DNA from: Streptomyces puniciscabiei
GTDB lineage: Bacteria; Actinomycetota; Actinomycetes; Streptomycetales; Streptomycetaceae
Assembly (NCBI RefSeq): GCF_006715785.1
Contig: NZ_VFNX01000001.1
Coordinates: 4,320,001 to 4,384,000, forward strand
DNA length: 64,000 nt
Reading direction: 5' to 3'
The translations under genes and the position numbers were made by a program. The notes beneath the pieces were generated by a model. That model did no database searches. It saw only the letters and a list, made by a program, of their open reading frames with translations, and had not been told where the DNA came from. Below are positions 29,195-36,887 of the stretch, in pieces. Every line of letters begins with the position of its first letter. Position 1 is the stretch's first letter.

Positions 29195-30379
29195 ATGCGC
29201 ATTCCCCTCGGTTCCGTCCCGCGCCGTGCGACGCGGTCCGCCGCACGCGAGCCGCACGTCCTGCACATCACGCAGCCCGTGGAGGGCGGCGTCGCCCGGT
29301 TCGTGGCGGATCTGGCGGCGGCACAGCGCGCCGCGGGACTGCGTGTCGCCGTGGCCTGCCCACGGGGCGGCATGCTCACGGACGCCCTGCGCACGGCCGG
29401 CTGCCGGGTCCTGCCCTGGGACGCGACCCGCGCGCCGGGGCCCCAACTCCCCGGTGAGGTGGCGAGACTGGCACGGCTCCTGCGCGAGGTGCGGCCCGAC
29501 GTGGTGCACGCGCACAGCGCGAAGGCGGGGCTCGCGGCACGGCTCGCGGTGCGCGGCCGGCTCCCGACCGTCTTCCAGCCGCACGTGTGGTCGTTCGAGG
29601 CCGTGGACGGCGTCATGGCCCAAGCGGCGCTGCGCTGGGAGCAGTTCGGGGCGCGCTGGGCGACGCGTGTGCTGTGCGCGAGCGAGGCGGAGCGGCGTAC
29701 CGGGGAACAGAGCGGTATCACCGCCGAGTGGCAGGTGATTCCCAACGGCGTCGACACGAGCAGGTTCCGGCCGGAGGGCAGCACCGCCCGGTCCACGGCG
29801 GGCCCACTCGTCGTGTGCGTGGGGCGGTTGTGCCGGCAGAAGGGCCAGGACGTGCTCCTGGAGGCCTGGCCCGCCGTCGTGCGGCAGGAGCCCGCCGCCC
29901 GGCTGGTGCTGGTCGGCGACGGTCCGGACGCCGACCGGCTGCGGGCGCTCGCGCCCGCGTCGGTGGAGTTCGCCGGCCCGGCACCCGACGCCGCCCCCTG
30001 GTACCGGGCCGCCGACGTCGTCGTCCTGCCGTCCCGCTGGGAGGGCATGGCACTCGTGCCGCTGGAGGCGATGGCCTGTGCCCGGCCCGTCCTGGTCACG
30101 GACGTGGACGGGGCACGCGAGAGCCTGCCGCCCGGGCATCTGCCGCACTGCCTGGTGCCGCCGGAGGACCCCGACCTGCTGGCACGGGCCCTGACGGCGC
30201 TGTTGCGCCGGGCACCGCTGCGCGCGGCACTGGGCGCGCAGGGCCGCGCGCACGTGCTCGCCGCCCACGACGTACAGCAGACCACGGACGCGGTGATCGA
30301 CGTGTACCGCGAACTGCTCGGCACCACCGCGACGCCGGTCCTGGTACCCAACCAGAGCAGGGAGTCCATCACCACATGA
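29195..30379 (+). CDS. GT4-family glycosyltransferase
   Basis: A 394-residue GT-B fold glycosyltransferase. N-terminal VLHITQPVEGGVARFVADLA is the acceptor-side glycine loop, VHAHSAKAGLAARLA follows, and the donor half carries VIPNGVDTSRF, VCVGRLCRQKGQD and the EX7E-like region SRWEGMALVPLEAMACARPV. The ATG at 29195 has GGAAGGGA upstream; an in-frame GTG at 29153 lacks a site. It marks the left edge of the exopolysaccharide locus and is convergent, eight bases apart, with the propeller protein gene. Sugar specificity is unknown. Confidence 0.9.
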   Translation: MRIPLGSVPRRATRSAAREPHVLHITQPVEGGVARFVADLAAAQRAAGLRVAVACPRGGMLTDALRTAGCRVLPWDATRAPGPQLPGEVARLARLLREVRPDVVHAHSAKAGLAARLAVRGRLPTVFQPHVWSFEAVDGVMAQAALRWEQFGARWATRVLCASEAERRTGEQSGITAEWQVIPNGVDTSRFRPEGSTARSTAGPLVVCVGRLCRQKGQDVLLEAWPAVVRQEPAARLVLVGDGPDADRLRALAPASVEFAGPAPDAAPWYRAADVVVLPSRWEGMALVPLEAMACARPVLVTDVDGARESLPPGHLPHCLVPPEDPDLLARALTALLRRAPLRAALGAQGRAHVLAAHDVQQTTDAVIDVYRELLGTTATPVLVPNQSRESITT

Positions 30380-30387
30380 CCGGCCCC

Positions 30388-31947
30388 TCAGGCGCTCAGG
30401 TCCAGCGGCTCCGAACGGGGTGTCGTGTGCTTCCCGTCGGTGACGGCGATCGTGTACCGGTGACGTGAGCCGGCAGGGACGGAATCCGTGTACGCCATCT
30501 CCGGCCGGTCCCATTCGACCGACCGCTGCCTCGGCGAGGCCACGAGCTCACCGTCCCGGTAGATCAGGTACGTCAGCTGCGCGTCGTCCCTGTCCCATGC
30601 GGCACGCCAGGTGAGCCTGACCCTTCCGGTGCGGGCCCGCTCGCCCGTGAGACGGGGTGCCGCCTCCGGGGCCGCGTCGCCGGGTCCGGCCCCGAAACGC
30701 GTCAGGCCCTGCTGCGGCTTGCCGTTGACCATGGTGAACTCGCCGCCCGCCCAGAGGACCCTCCCGGCCGTCACGAGCGTTCGGGGGCCGACTCCCTCAC
30801 CGATGCCGTCATCGGTGTCGGGGAACCAGTGCAGGATGCTCCGGTCACCGATCGACTGGGCCAGGAAGTGCCGCCGGGGTCCGTCGGGGAAGCCGCCGGG
30901 GGTGAGGCCGCAGTAGTGGGCGTGGGAGGCGCTGTACAGGACGTTCCTGTACACGACGACATCCTGGGTGGCGCCCAGGCAGGTGTCCTTCCAGACCATC
31001 GTGCCGTCGTTCAGCCGGCCCGCGACACGGCCGTCGAAGATGCCCGTCCCCTCACCCTCGGCGCCCAGGTAGAAGCGGTCGCCGTTGCGGGTCAGCGAGG
31101 TCACCGAGGATCGTTCCGGCAGCCAGTCCGGGAAGGACTTCACCGTGGCGCCGGTCGTGGGATCAAGGGCGACCAGTGCCTGCTCCCGCTTGCCGTTGAC
31201 GTGGTGGAAGTCGCCGCCGAGGAGCACCTTGTTCCGGTCGGGTGCCGCGAGGACGGCCCGGACCGGCTCGTCGATGTCCGCCTTGAACGGCAGCAGTGTG
31301 CCGCTGCGGCTGAACGCCGCGGCGCGCCTTCTCTCCCGGCCGTCGACGACGGTGAAATCCCCGCCCAGGTACACGGTCGCACCGGTGGTCTCGATGGCCC
31401 GCACGGTCGCCGTCACGGCGGGGCGGAAGTCCCGCCGCAGCGAGCAGTCGGCCGTGTTGAGCGCGACCGCACTGGCCACACCGGTGTGGTCGACCTTGCC
31501 GAACGATCCACCGGCATACAGCACTTTGCCGTCGGGCGATGCCTTCAGTGCCCGTACCGTCCCGCCGCCACCCGTGAAGGAGTGGGCGCACGGGAGTAGT
31601 TCGCCGGTCGCCGCGTCGAAGGCCGCGAAGTTCTTCCTGACCACTGCCTTGTGGCCGGGCTTCGCGCCGGGCGGGCGCACGCTGCCGAAGGTGCCTCCGA
31701 CGTAGACGACGCCGCGTGCGTACTCGACCGACCAGACGACACCGTCCGTCTGCCAGGTCGGCAACGGCGCGGCGGTCCAAGCGGTTTCACGATGCGGGGG
31801 CTCTTCCCCACGCGGGATTCTCCCGTCATGCAGGCTCTGTGTGTCGCGTGCCTGCGCGCCGAAAGCGGAGGTGAGCGAAGCGGCCGCCAGGAGGAACACC
31901 GTGCAAGCCGTGGTCGCGGTCCTGGTCGTGCTTTTCCTTGGGTGCAT
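30388..31947 (-). CDS. secreted beta-propeller/FnIII protein, copy 1
   Basis: A 519-residue exported protein with a signal peptide (cleavage near residue 33). Residues ~65-425 consist of repeated blades of the form VYVGGTFGSV, LYAGGSFGKVD, VYLGGDFTVVDG, VLLGGDFHHVNG and LWAGGEFTMVNG, each followed by an aldp-tG-like turn, as in delta-60/quinoprotein-like propellers. Residues ~430-515 look like a fibronectin type III module (RVRLTWRAAWDRD, LTYLIYRDG). It is paralogous to the product at 35291. Probable extracellular carbohydrate- or wall-binding protein of the polysaccharide locus; no catalytic residues can be named. Confidence 0.85.
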   Translation of the reverse strand: MHPRKSTTRTATTACTVFLLAAASLTSAFGAQARDTQSLHDGRIPRGEEPPHRETAWTAAPLPTWQTDGVVWSVEYARGVVYVGGTFGSVRPPGAKPGHKAVVRKNFAAFDAATGELLPCAHSFTGGGGTVRALKASPDGKVLYAGGSFGKVDHTGVASAVALNTADCSLRRDFRPAVTATVRAIETTGATVYLGGDFTVVDGRERRRAAAFSRSGTLLPFKADIDEPVRAVLAAPDRNKVLLGGDFHHVNGKREQALVALDPTTGATVKSFPDWLPERSSVTSLTRNGDRFYLGAEGEGTGIFDGRVAGRLNDGTMVWKDTCLGATQDVVVYRNVLYSASHAHYCGLTPGGFPDGPRRHFLAQSIGDRSILHWFPDTDDGIGEGVGPRTLVTAGRVLWAGGEFTMVNGKPQQGLTRFGAGPGDAAPEAAPRLTGERARTGRVRLTWRAAWDRDDAQLTYLIYRDGELVASPRQRSVEWDRPEMAYTDSVPAGSRHRYTIAVTDGKHTTPRSEPLDLSA

Positions 31948-32141
31948 GGAACTCGAAAGTAGACACCCGGTCCGGCATTACTGCGATGCCGCGACGGCGC
32001 GCTCAGCCCTTCAGGCCCTTACCTGCGCTCGAATGGCCTAGGAAAAGGAGTCGCAACCCGTGACGGCATGTTATCCGTGCGAATCTCGGGCGAATCGGTA
32101 CCCGATTTCTGGTACCCAAGCAACGAGGAGGAGTACTCGTC

Positions 32142-32726
32142 ATGCGAGTAGCTGCCCGAACAAAGACGCAGTCACGGCGGTTGAGTTGGGGAGCGGGGCT
32201 CGCCGGCGTCGGCCTGACCGCGAGCGTGGCATTCGGCCTCGCTGTCGGACCCGCGTCGGCCCACGCCATGCCCCGGGCGACGCAGGCGTGCACGTCGTGC
32301 AAGACGACGACCCAGCCCCCGACCGGGTGCTCGACGTGCCAGACGAAGCCGCCCGCGTCCGGGTGCGGGTGTCACACGCCGCCCCCTCCGCCGACCTGCC
32401 CCGCGGGCACGACCGCGGTCAGCGTCATCAACCCCATGACCAGGTCCGTCGCGATCCCCGGCGACGGGAACTTCCAGCTCACCGTCAGCAGCACCGCCCA
32501 GGGGCAGGTGTTCAGCTTCAGCATCCCCACTTCCGCCCACCGGGCGGCTGTCCGGGTCATCGTGACGGGTGGCACCGCCGGCTCCAGCGTGGTTACCTAC
32601 GACAGCTCGAACGGTCACCCCGAAGGCATCGCGGCGGACGGACCGCTGCACGCCCCGGTCAACTCGGCCGGCAAGTTTGCGGACCTCACCCGCATCGACT
32701 TCTGCCTGAAGACCACCAAGTACTGA
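32142..32726 (+). CDS. secreted Cys/Pro-rich protein with C-terminal beta domain
   Basis: A 194-residue product with a signal peptide (1-41, ending ASA-HA). The mature N-terminus is a Cys/Pro/Thr-rich linker with cysteines at 50, 53, 63, 66, 75, 77 and 86, including two CxxC pairs and a run of prolines. The remainder (about 90-194) looks like a beta-sandwich with one more cysteine near the end. GAGGAGGAG precedes the ATG. I do not recognise the family. Its location inside the polysaccharide locus suggests a wall- or polymer-associated role. Confidence 0.8.
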   Translation: MRVAARTKTQSRRLSWGAGLAGVGLTASVAFGLAVGPASAHAMPRATQACTSCKTTTQPPTGCSTCQTKPPASGCGCHTPPPPPTCPAGTTAVSVINPMTRSVAIPGDGNFQLTVSSTAQGQVFSFSIPTSAHRAAVRVIVTGGTAGSSVVTYDSSNGHPEGIAADGPLHAPVNSAGKFADLTRIDFCLKTTKY

Positions 32727-32731
32727 AGACA

Positions 32732-32775
32732 CACGGCTGAGGGGGCCCGGGACGTCCCGGGCCCCCTCAGCCGTG
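32732..32775. terminator. perfect 22-bp bidirectional terminator
   Basis: Two 22-base arms (32732-32753 and 32754-32775) are exact complements with no spacer. The element sits between convergent genes and overlaps the last bases of the minus-strand gene ending at 32767. Confidence 0.9.
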
Positions 32776-34128
32776 CCGCGGGGCCGGGCCGGGCGCCGCC
32801 GCCGGGGTGCTGGGCGTCACCGGGGGAGCCGCGGCGCCCGGGGGCTCGGTGTCGATGCAGTCGATGAACCGTACGAAGGGGGCGGTGCCGTTGCGGTCGG
32901 TGACGGCGAACTGGGTCCGCGGGTGGTTCCGGAGCAGGCACATGTCGTACCGGACGACGGTCGGCAGGGCCCCCTGCCCCTGCGTTGGCCGGAACTGGTG
33001 GCGGCCGACGAGCTGACAGGAGTCGTAGCGGATCAGGGGTCCGCGCGGGCCCACCGTGTAGCGGTGCGGGCGGACTTCGGCGGAGAAGTCCTTGAAGGCG
33101 TTCGCGGTGTCGTCGCAGTCGGTGAAGTGGACCGTTCCGCTGCTCCAGACGCAGTCGATGATCCGCACGTCGGGGTTGCGCACCTCGAACCGGATGTCCT
33201 GGGCGTGGAAGCGCTGCACCGAATCGTGGTGCTGGCTGACCGGGAAGCGGAAGAAGGTGCTGGTGGTGCCGTACTCCGCGGTGTTCTGGGGGCGTTTGCC
33301 GGTGATGATGTAGGAGCCGCCGCGGCAGGAGATGGATCCGCCGTAGGGGAACTCCAGGAAGTTGCCCCACTCGTATTCGACCTTTATGTCGGTGAACCAG
33401 TAGTTCAGGAACTGGTCCTGCTCGTTCGGGCTGGCCTGTTTGTGCCCTGTGAGCCCTGAGTAGAGGAACGCCTTGCGGTAGCTGCCGGCGACCGTGCAGG
33501 CCTGCCACAGCATTTCCGAGTTGGTGTTCGTTCCGTCGAGGGCCAGGCCGTATTCCCATTCCCCGAGCCACTCGCACTCGTAGAACCGGTAGTCCTGAGC
33601 CTCTCCGTCGGAGTACGAACTGAAGAAGGACGCACCCGGTGTGTCGGAGCGGAACCGCATGCGCTCGAAGGTGACGTTCGCCCAGCAGTCCTCATTGCGG
33701 CACAAGTAGGAGCCCGGGCCGGTGCCCGGGCGGAAGACGAGGGTGGTCATGTTCTTGCCCGCTCCGACGAAGCGCAGGCCGTTCGCGGGCCGGGGCGGGG
33801 CGACGCCGTTCAACAGGGCGTGCGGGCGGGTGATGAGGAAGTCGCCGGCGGGAATGTCCACCACCAGTCGGCCGACCCCGTCGCGGACGCGGGCGGCGGC
33901 GAGCGCGTAGGCAGTTTCGAACGCCTGTGTGTCATCGGTGCGTCCGTCGCCCACGGCACCGAGGTCGACGACGTTGACCGAGGACATGGGCCCGACGGCG
34001 CGGTCTCTGGCGGACGCACTTTTGGCGGAAGCGCTGCCCGTGGGGAAGGCCGCCCCGACCAGCAACGATGTTCCGCCGCGCAGAACGTGCCGACGATTGC
34101 GGGCCTTCTCGCCACTCGCTTCTGTCAT
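32767..34128 (-). CDS. TAT-secreted beta-helix (Pectate_lyase_3-like) protein
   Basis: A 453-residue protein with a twin-arginine signal (RRHVLRG near residue 13, hydrophobic stretch to about 37). After it comes VVDLGAVGDGRTDDTQAF (about 50-67), the hallmark of Pectate_lyase_3/phage tailspike right-handed beta-helices, followed by parallel-helix repeats. Such proteins cleave or bind acidic or other polysaccharides. The C-terminal tail (about 430-453) is Pro/Ala-rich. In a polysaccharide locus it would be a candidate lyase, hydrolase or epimerase acting on the polymer; catalytic residues cannot be assigned. Confidence 0.85.
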   Translation of the reverse strand: MTEASGEKARNRRHVLRGGTSLLVGAAFPTGSASAKSASARDRAVGPMSSVNVVDLGAVGDGRTDDTQAFETAYALAAARVRDGVGRLVVDIPAGDFLITRPHALLNGVAPPRPANGLRFVGAGKNMTTLVFRPGTGPGSYLCRNEDCWANVTFERMRFRSDTPGASFFSSYSDGEAQDYRFYECEWLGEWEYGLALDGTNTNSEMLWQACTVAGSYRKAFLYSGLTGHKQASPNEQDQFLNYWFTDIKVEYEWGNFLEFPYGGSISCRGGSYIITGKRPQNTAEYGTTSTFFRFPVSQHHDSVQRFHAQDIRFEVRNPDVRIIDCVWSSGTVHFTDCDDTANAFKDFSAEVRPHRYTVGPRGPLIRYDSCQLVGRHQFRPTQGQGALPTVVRYDMCLLRNHPRTQFAVTDRNGTAPFVRFIDCIDTEPPGAAAPPVTPSTPAAAPGPAPRHG

Positions 34129-34169
34129 AGTTGCCTTCCTTTCTCACTTGATTGTCACCAAGGAGGGGT

Positions 34170-34895
34170 ATGGCCGAGTTCGCGGAGATGCTGAGGCAGC
34201 TGTCGGCGGCACAGAAGTCGGCGAAAGGGGTGTCGGCCTACACCCGGTTCGTCAACCGACCGGCCGGCCGTGTGATGGCGGTACTGGCCTCCCGGATGGG
34301 TGCGACGCCCAATCAGCTGACGTTGCTCAGTGCGCTTTTCACTTTTCCGGCCCTGGCGACCGTGGCCCTGCTGCGGCCCGGGGTCGGGATGTCGGTCTGT
34401 GTCGCGGTGGCCTTGTCCCTGGGTTTCGCCCTGGATGCCGCGGACGGTCAGCTCGCGCGGAGCCAGCGCGCCACGAGCCTGTCGGGCGAATGGCTGGACC
34501 ATGTGCTGGACTGCGTCAAGATCGTCAGTCTGCATCTGGTGGTGCTGGTGGCGTTCTACCGCTTCTTCGCCCTTCCCGACCCGCTTTTTCTGCTGGCCCC
34601 CATGACCTTCCAGCTGGCGGCGGTGGCGATCTTCTTCGCCGGTATTCTCACCCAGCAGCTCAAGCAGCAGGCGGTGGCGGGAAGGGGCGGCGGTGCCGCC
34701 GCCTCGGCGTGGGGTTCCGTCCTGCTCCTGCCGGTCGACTACGGTACGACCTGCGTCTGCTTTCTATTTCTGGGCAGTCCCGACCTCTTCCTTGCCCTGT
34801 ACTGCATGCTGACAGCGGCTCATGTCCTGTTCGTGGTGGCCTTCCTCGTGAAGTGGTTCCGCGAGCTGCATCAGCTCCAGCGCCCTGCGCAGTAG
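34170..34895 (+). CDS. CDP-alcohol phosphatidyltransferase family protein
   Basis: A 241-residue membrane protein with about six hydrophobic segments. The full catalytic signature D-x2-D-G-x2-A-R-x8-G-x3-D-x3-D is present, starting with DAADGQLAR near residue 92 and ending in DHVLD. Such enzymes transfer a phospho-alcohol from a CDP-alcohol. The ATG at 34170 follows AGGAGGGG. It is convergent with, and overlaps by 132 bases, a cytidylyltransferase gene, so the pair may make and use the same CDP-alcohol. The alcohol is unknown. Confidence 0.92.
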   Translation: MAEFAEMLRQLSAAQKSAKGVSAYTRFVNRPAGRVMAVLASRMGATPNQLTLLSALFTFPALATVALLRPGVGMSVCVAVALSLGFALDAADGQLARSQRATSLSGEWLDHVLDCVKIVSLHLVVLVAFYRFFALPDPLFLLAPMTFQLAAVAIFFAGILTQQLKQQAVAGRGGGAAASAWGSVLLLPVDYGTTCVCFLFLGSPDLFLALYCMLTAAHVLFVVAFLVKWFRELHQLQRPAQ

Positions 34896-35294
34896 CGTGC
34901 TGGACGTGTGGGCGGTGTAGGGGAAATAGACGACTTCGACACCGACCTTCGCGAACCGGCGTTCGAGGATCTCCCATTTGGGGGTGCCCTTCCAGTCGTC
35001 TCCCTTGAACACGACGTCAAAGCCGACCTGTTTCCAGATCTGCAGTTTGTCCACGTGTGTCTCCACGACGACGTCGTCGACGTACCGCACGCTGCGGACG
35101 ATCTCCATTCGCTCGGCCAGCGGGATCACCGGCGGCCTGCCCTTGAGGCGCTTGGTCAGCTCGTCGGAGGCCACCCCTGCAACGAGGCGGTCGCAGTGCC
35201 GGCGTGCCCTGCCCAGAATGGTGAGGTGCCCGATGTGGAACAGGTCCCAGACGCCGGACGCGTACCCGGTGCGTGTCGCTTCCACGGGTGTCAC
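34764..35294 (-). CDS. glycerol-3-phosphate cytidylyltransferase-like (TagD-like)
   Basis: A 176-residue nucleotidyltransferase. HIGH (in GVWDLFHIGHLTIL, about residues 15-28), RYVDDVV, KGDDWKG and the C-terminal TSSTLLR follow the cytidylyltransferase order. It would make a CDP-alcohol from CTP and an alcohol phosphate such as glycerol-3-phosphate. The GTG start overlaps the stop of the propeller gene (35291-35294). The last ~44 codons, beyond the normal end of the domain, lie antisense to the CDP-alcohol transferase gene. Confidence 0.88.
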   Translation of the reverse strand: MTPVEATRTGYASGVWDLFHIGHLTILGRARRHCDRLVAGVASDELTKRLKGRPPVIPLAERMEIVRSVRYVDDVVVETHVDKLQIWKQVGFDVVFKGDDWKGTPKWEILERRFAKVGVEVVYFPYTAHTSSTLLRRALELMQLAEPLHEEGHHEQDMSRCQHAVQGKEEVGTAQK

Positions 35295-36844
35295 GCTCCG
35301 TTCGGCCGGTTGCGTCGCGCGGGCACCGTCACGGACAGCGAGGAGGACCGGGGCGAGACGCGGGTGCCATTGGTGACCTCGATCGTGTACCGGTGGCGGG
35401 TGCTGGCGGCCACGGAGTCGGTGTAGCTCATGTCCGGAAGCTCCCAGGACGTGGATGGCCTGGCCTGCCGGGAGATGAGCTTTCCGTCCCGGTAGAGCCG
35501 GTAGGTCAGGACCGAGGTGTTGCGGTCCCATGCGGCACGCCAGCCGAGGGTGACCTTTCCCGGGCGCGCGGACACGAGCGTGAGCGCGGGCGGCCGGGGC
35601 ACGCTCGCGGGGGCCGTGGTGCCGAAGCGGGTGAGTCCCTGCTGGGGCTGGTCGTTGACCCGGGTGAACTCACCTCCGACCCACAGGGTGTTCCCCGCCA
35701 GGGTCAGGGCGCGTGGACCCACTCCCTCGCCGAGTCCGCGGTCGGTGTCGGGGAACCAGTGCAGGATTCTCCTGTCGCTGAGCGACTGGGCCAGGAGGGT
35801 GTGCCGGACACCTTGCTCGGGAAAGCCGCCGGGGGTCCGGGAGCAGTCGTGCGCGTGGGAGGCGCTGTAGAGAACGCCGTTGTGGGGTAGCACGGCCTGG
35901 GTGGCGCCGCGGCAGGTGTCCTTCCACACCATCGCGCCGTCGCGGAGACGGCCCGCGATGCGTCCGTCGAAGATGCCCGGCCCGTTCCCTTCGGCACCGA
36001 TGTAGAAGCGGGAGGCGTCCTGCGCGATCGACTTGACCGTCGAACGGGGCGGCAGCCAGCCCGGATACGTGCGGACCGTCGCTCCGGTGGTGCCGTCCAG
36101 TGTGACCAGGGAGCGGACCTGGCTGCCGTTGACCCACTCGAAGTCGCCTCCGACCAGGAGGTCGCGTTGCCCGGGTACGGCGGCCAGGGCGCGGACCGGA
36201 AGGTCGACGTCCGCGTGGAAGGGCAGGAGAGAGCCCTCGCGGGTCAGGGCGGCGACGCGCTGCCTGGCGCGGCCGTCGACCTGTTCGAAGTCGCCGCCGA
36301 GGTAGACCGTCTGCCCGGTCGTCTCGATGGCGCGGACGGTCGCGGACACCGCGGGCCGGAAGTCCCTGCGCAGGGTGCAGCCGCCGGTGTCCAGGGCCAC
36401 CGCGTTGGCCACGCCCGTGGCCCCGACGCGGCCGAAGTTGCCGCCCACGTACAACACCCGGCCGTCGGCGGAGGCCTTCAGGGCCCGTACCGTGCCGGCG
36501 CTGTACGGGCCGCCACCGGAGGTGAAGGAGGGGGCGCAAGGCAGCAGCCGCCCGGTCGCCGCGTCGAACGCGGCGAAGTTGTGCCGGGTGACCTGCCGGG
36601 TGCCGGGGGCGGCGCCCGGTGGGCGGACGGCACCGAAGGAACCCCCGGCGTACACGACACCGCGGGCGTAGGCCAGGGACCAGACGATGCCGTCCGTCTG
36701 CCAGGTGGCCAGCGGATCGGCGGAGAGCGTTGCCGGTTCGTGCCCTGCGGCCGCGGCGGCGGGAGAGCAGAGCAGGGTGCCTGCGCACATGAGCGCGGCA
36801 GCCGTACCGGTGACCGCCTTCTTGCGGAGCTTGCTCTGGCGCAA
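35291..36844 (-). CDS. secreted beta-propeller/FnIII protein, copy 2
   Basis: A 517-residue paralogue of the 30388 product with the same plan: signal peptide (about 1-33), propeller blades with VYAGGSFGAV, LYVGGNFGRVG, VYLGGDFEQVDG, LLVGGDFEWVNG and LWVGGEFTRVN, then a C-terminal FnIII-like module (KVTLGWRAAWDRN, LTYRLYRDG). Similarity extends over the whole length, including HWFPDTDRGLGEGVGPR. Unlike copy 1 it lies in an operon, downstream of the Wzy/Wzz/Wzx genes and overlapping the cytidylyltransferase gene, which ties it to polysaccharide assembly or attachment. Confidence 0.87.
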   Translation of the reverse strand: MRQSKLRKKAVTGTAAALMCAGTLLCSPAAAAAGHEPATLSADPLATWQTDGIVWSLAYARGVVYAGGSFGAVRPPGAAPGTRQVTRHNFAAFDAATGRLLPCAPSFTSGGGPYSAGTVRALKASADGRVLYVGGNFGRVGATGVANAVALDTGGCTLRRDFRPAVSATVRAIETTGQTVYLGGDFEQVDGRARQRVAALTREGSLLPFHADVDLPVRALAAVPGQRDLLVGGDFEWVNGSQVRSLVTLDGTTGATVRTYPGWLPPRSTVKSIAQDASRFYIGAEGNGPGIFDGRIAGRLRDGAMVWKDTCRGATQAVLPHNGVLYSASHAHDCSRTPGGFPEQGVRHTLLAQSLSDRRILHWFPDTDRGLGEGVGPRALTLAGNTLWVGGEFTRVNDQPQQGLTRFGTTAPASVPRPPALTLVSARPGKVTLGWRAAWDRNTSVLTYRLYRDGKLISRQARPSTSWELPDMSYTDSVAASTRHRYTIEVTNGTRVSPRSSSLSVTVPARRNRPNGA

Positions 36845-36887
36845 GGGACACCTCGGAGGGAAGGGGCGGGCGGGTTGAGGCGATGCC

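Noticed and set aside
32060..32740. GTG-started frame with good ribosome site upstream of the Cys-rich gene
   Set aside because: Its product loses any signal-peptide character and is an Arg/His-rich shadow; the ATG at 32142 with GAGGAGGAG gives a proper signal peptide.
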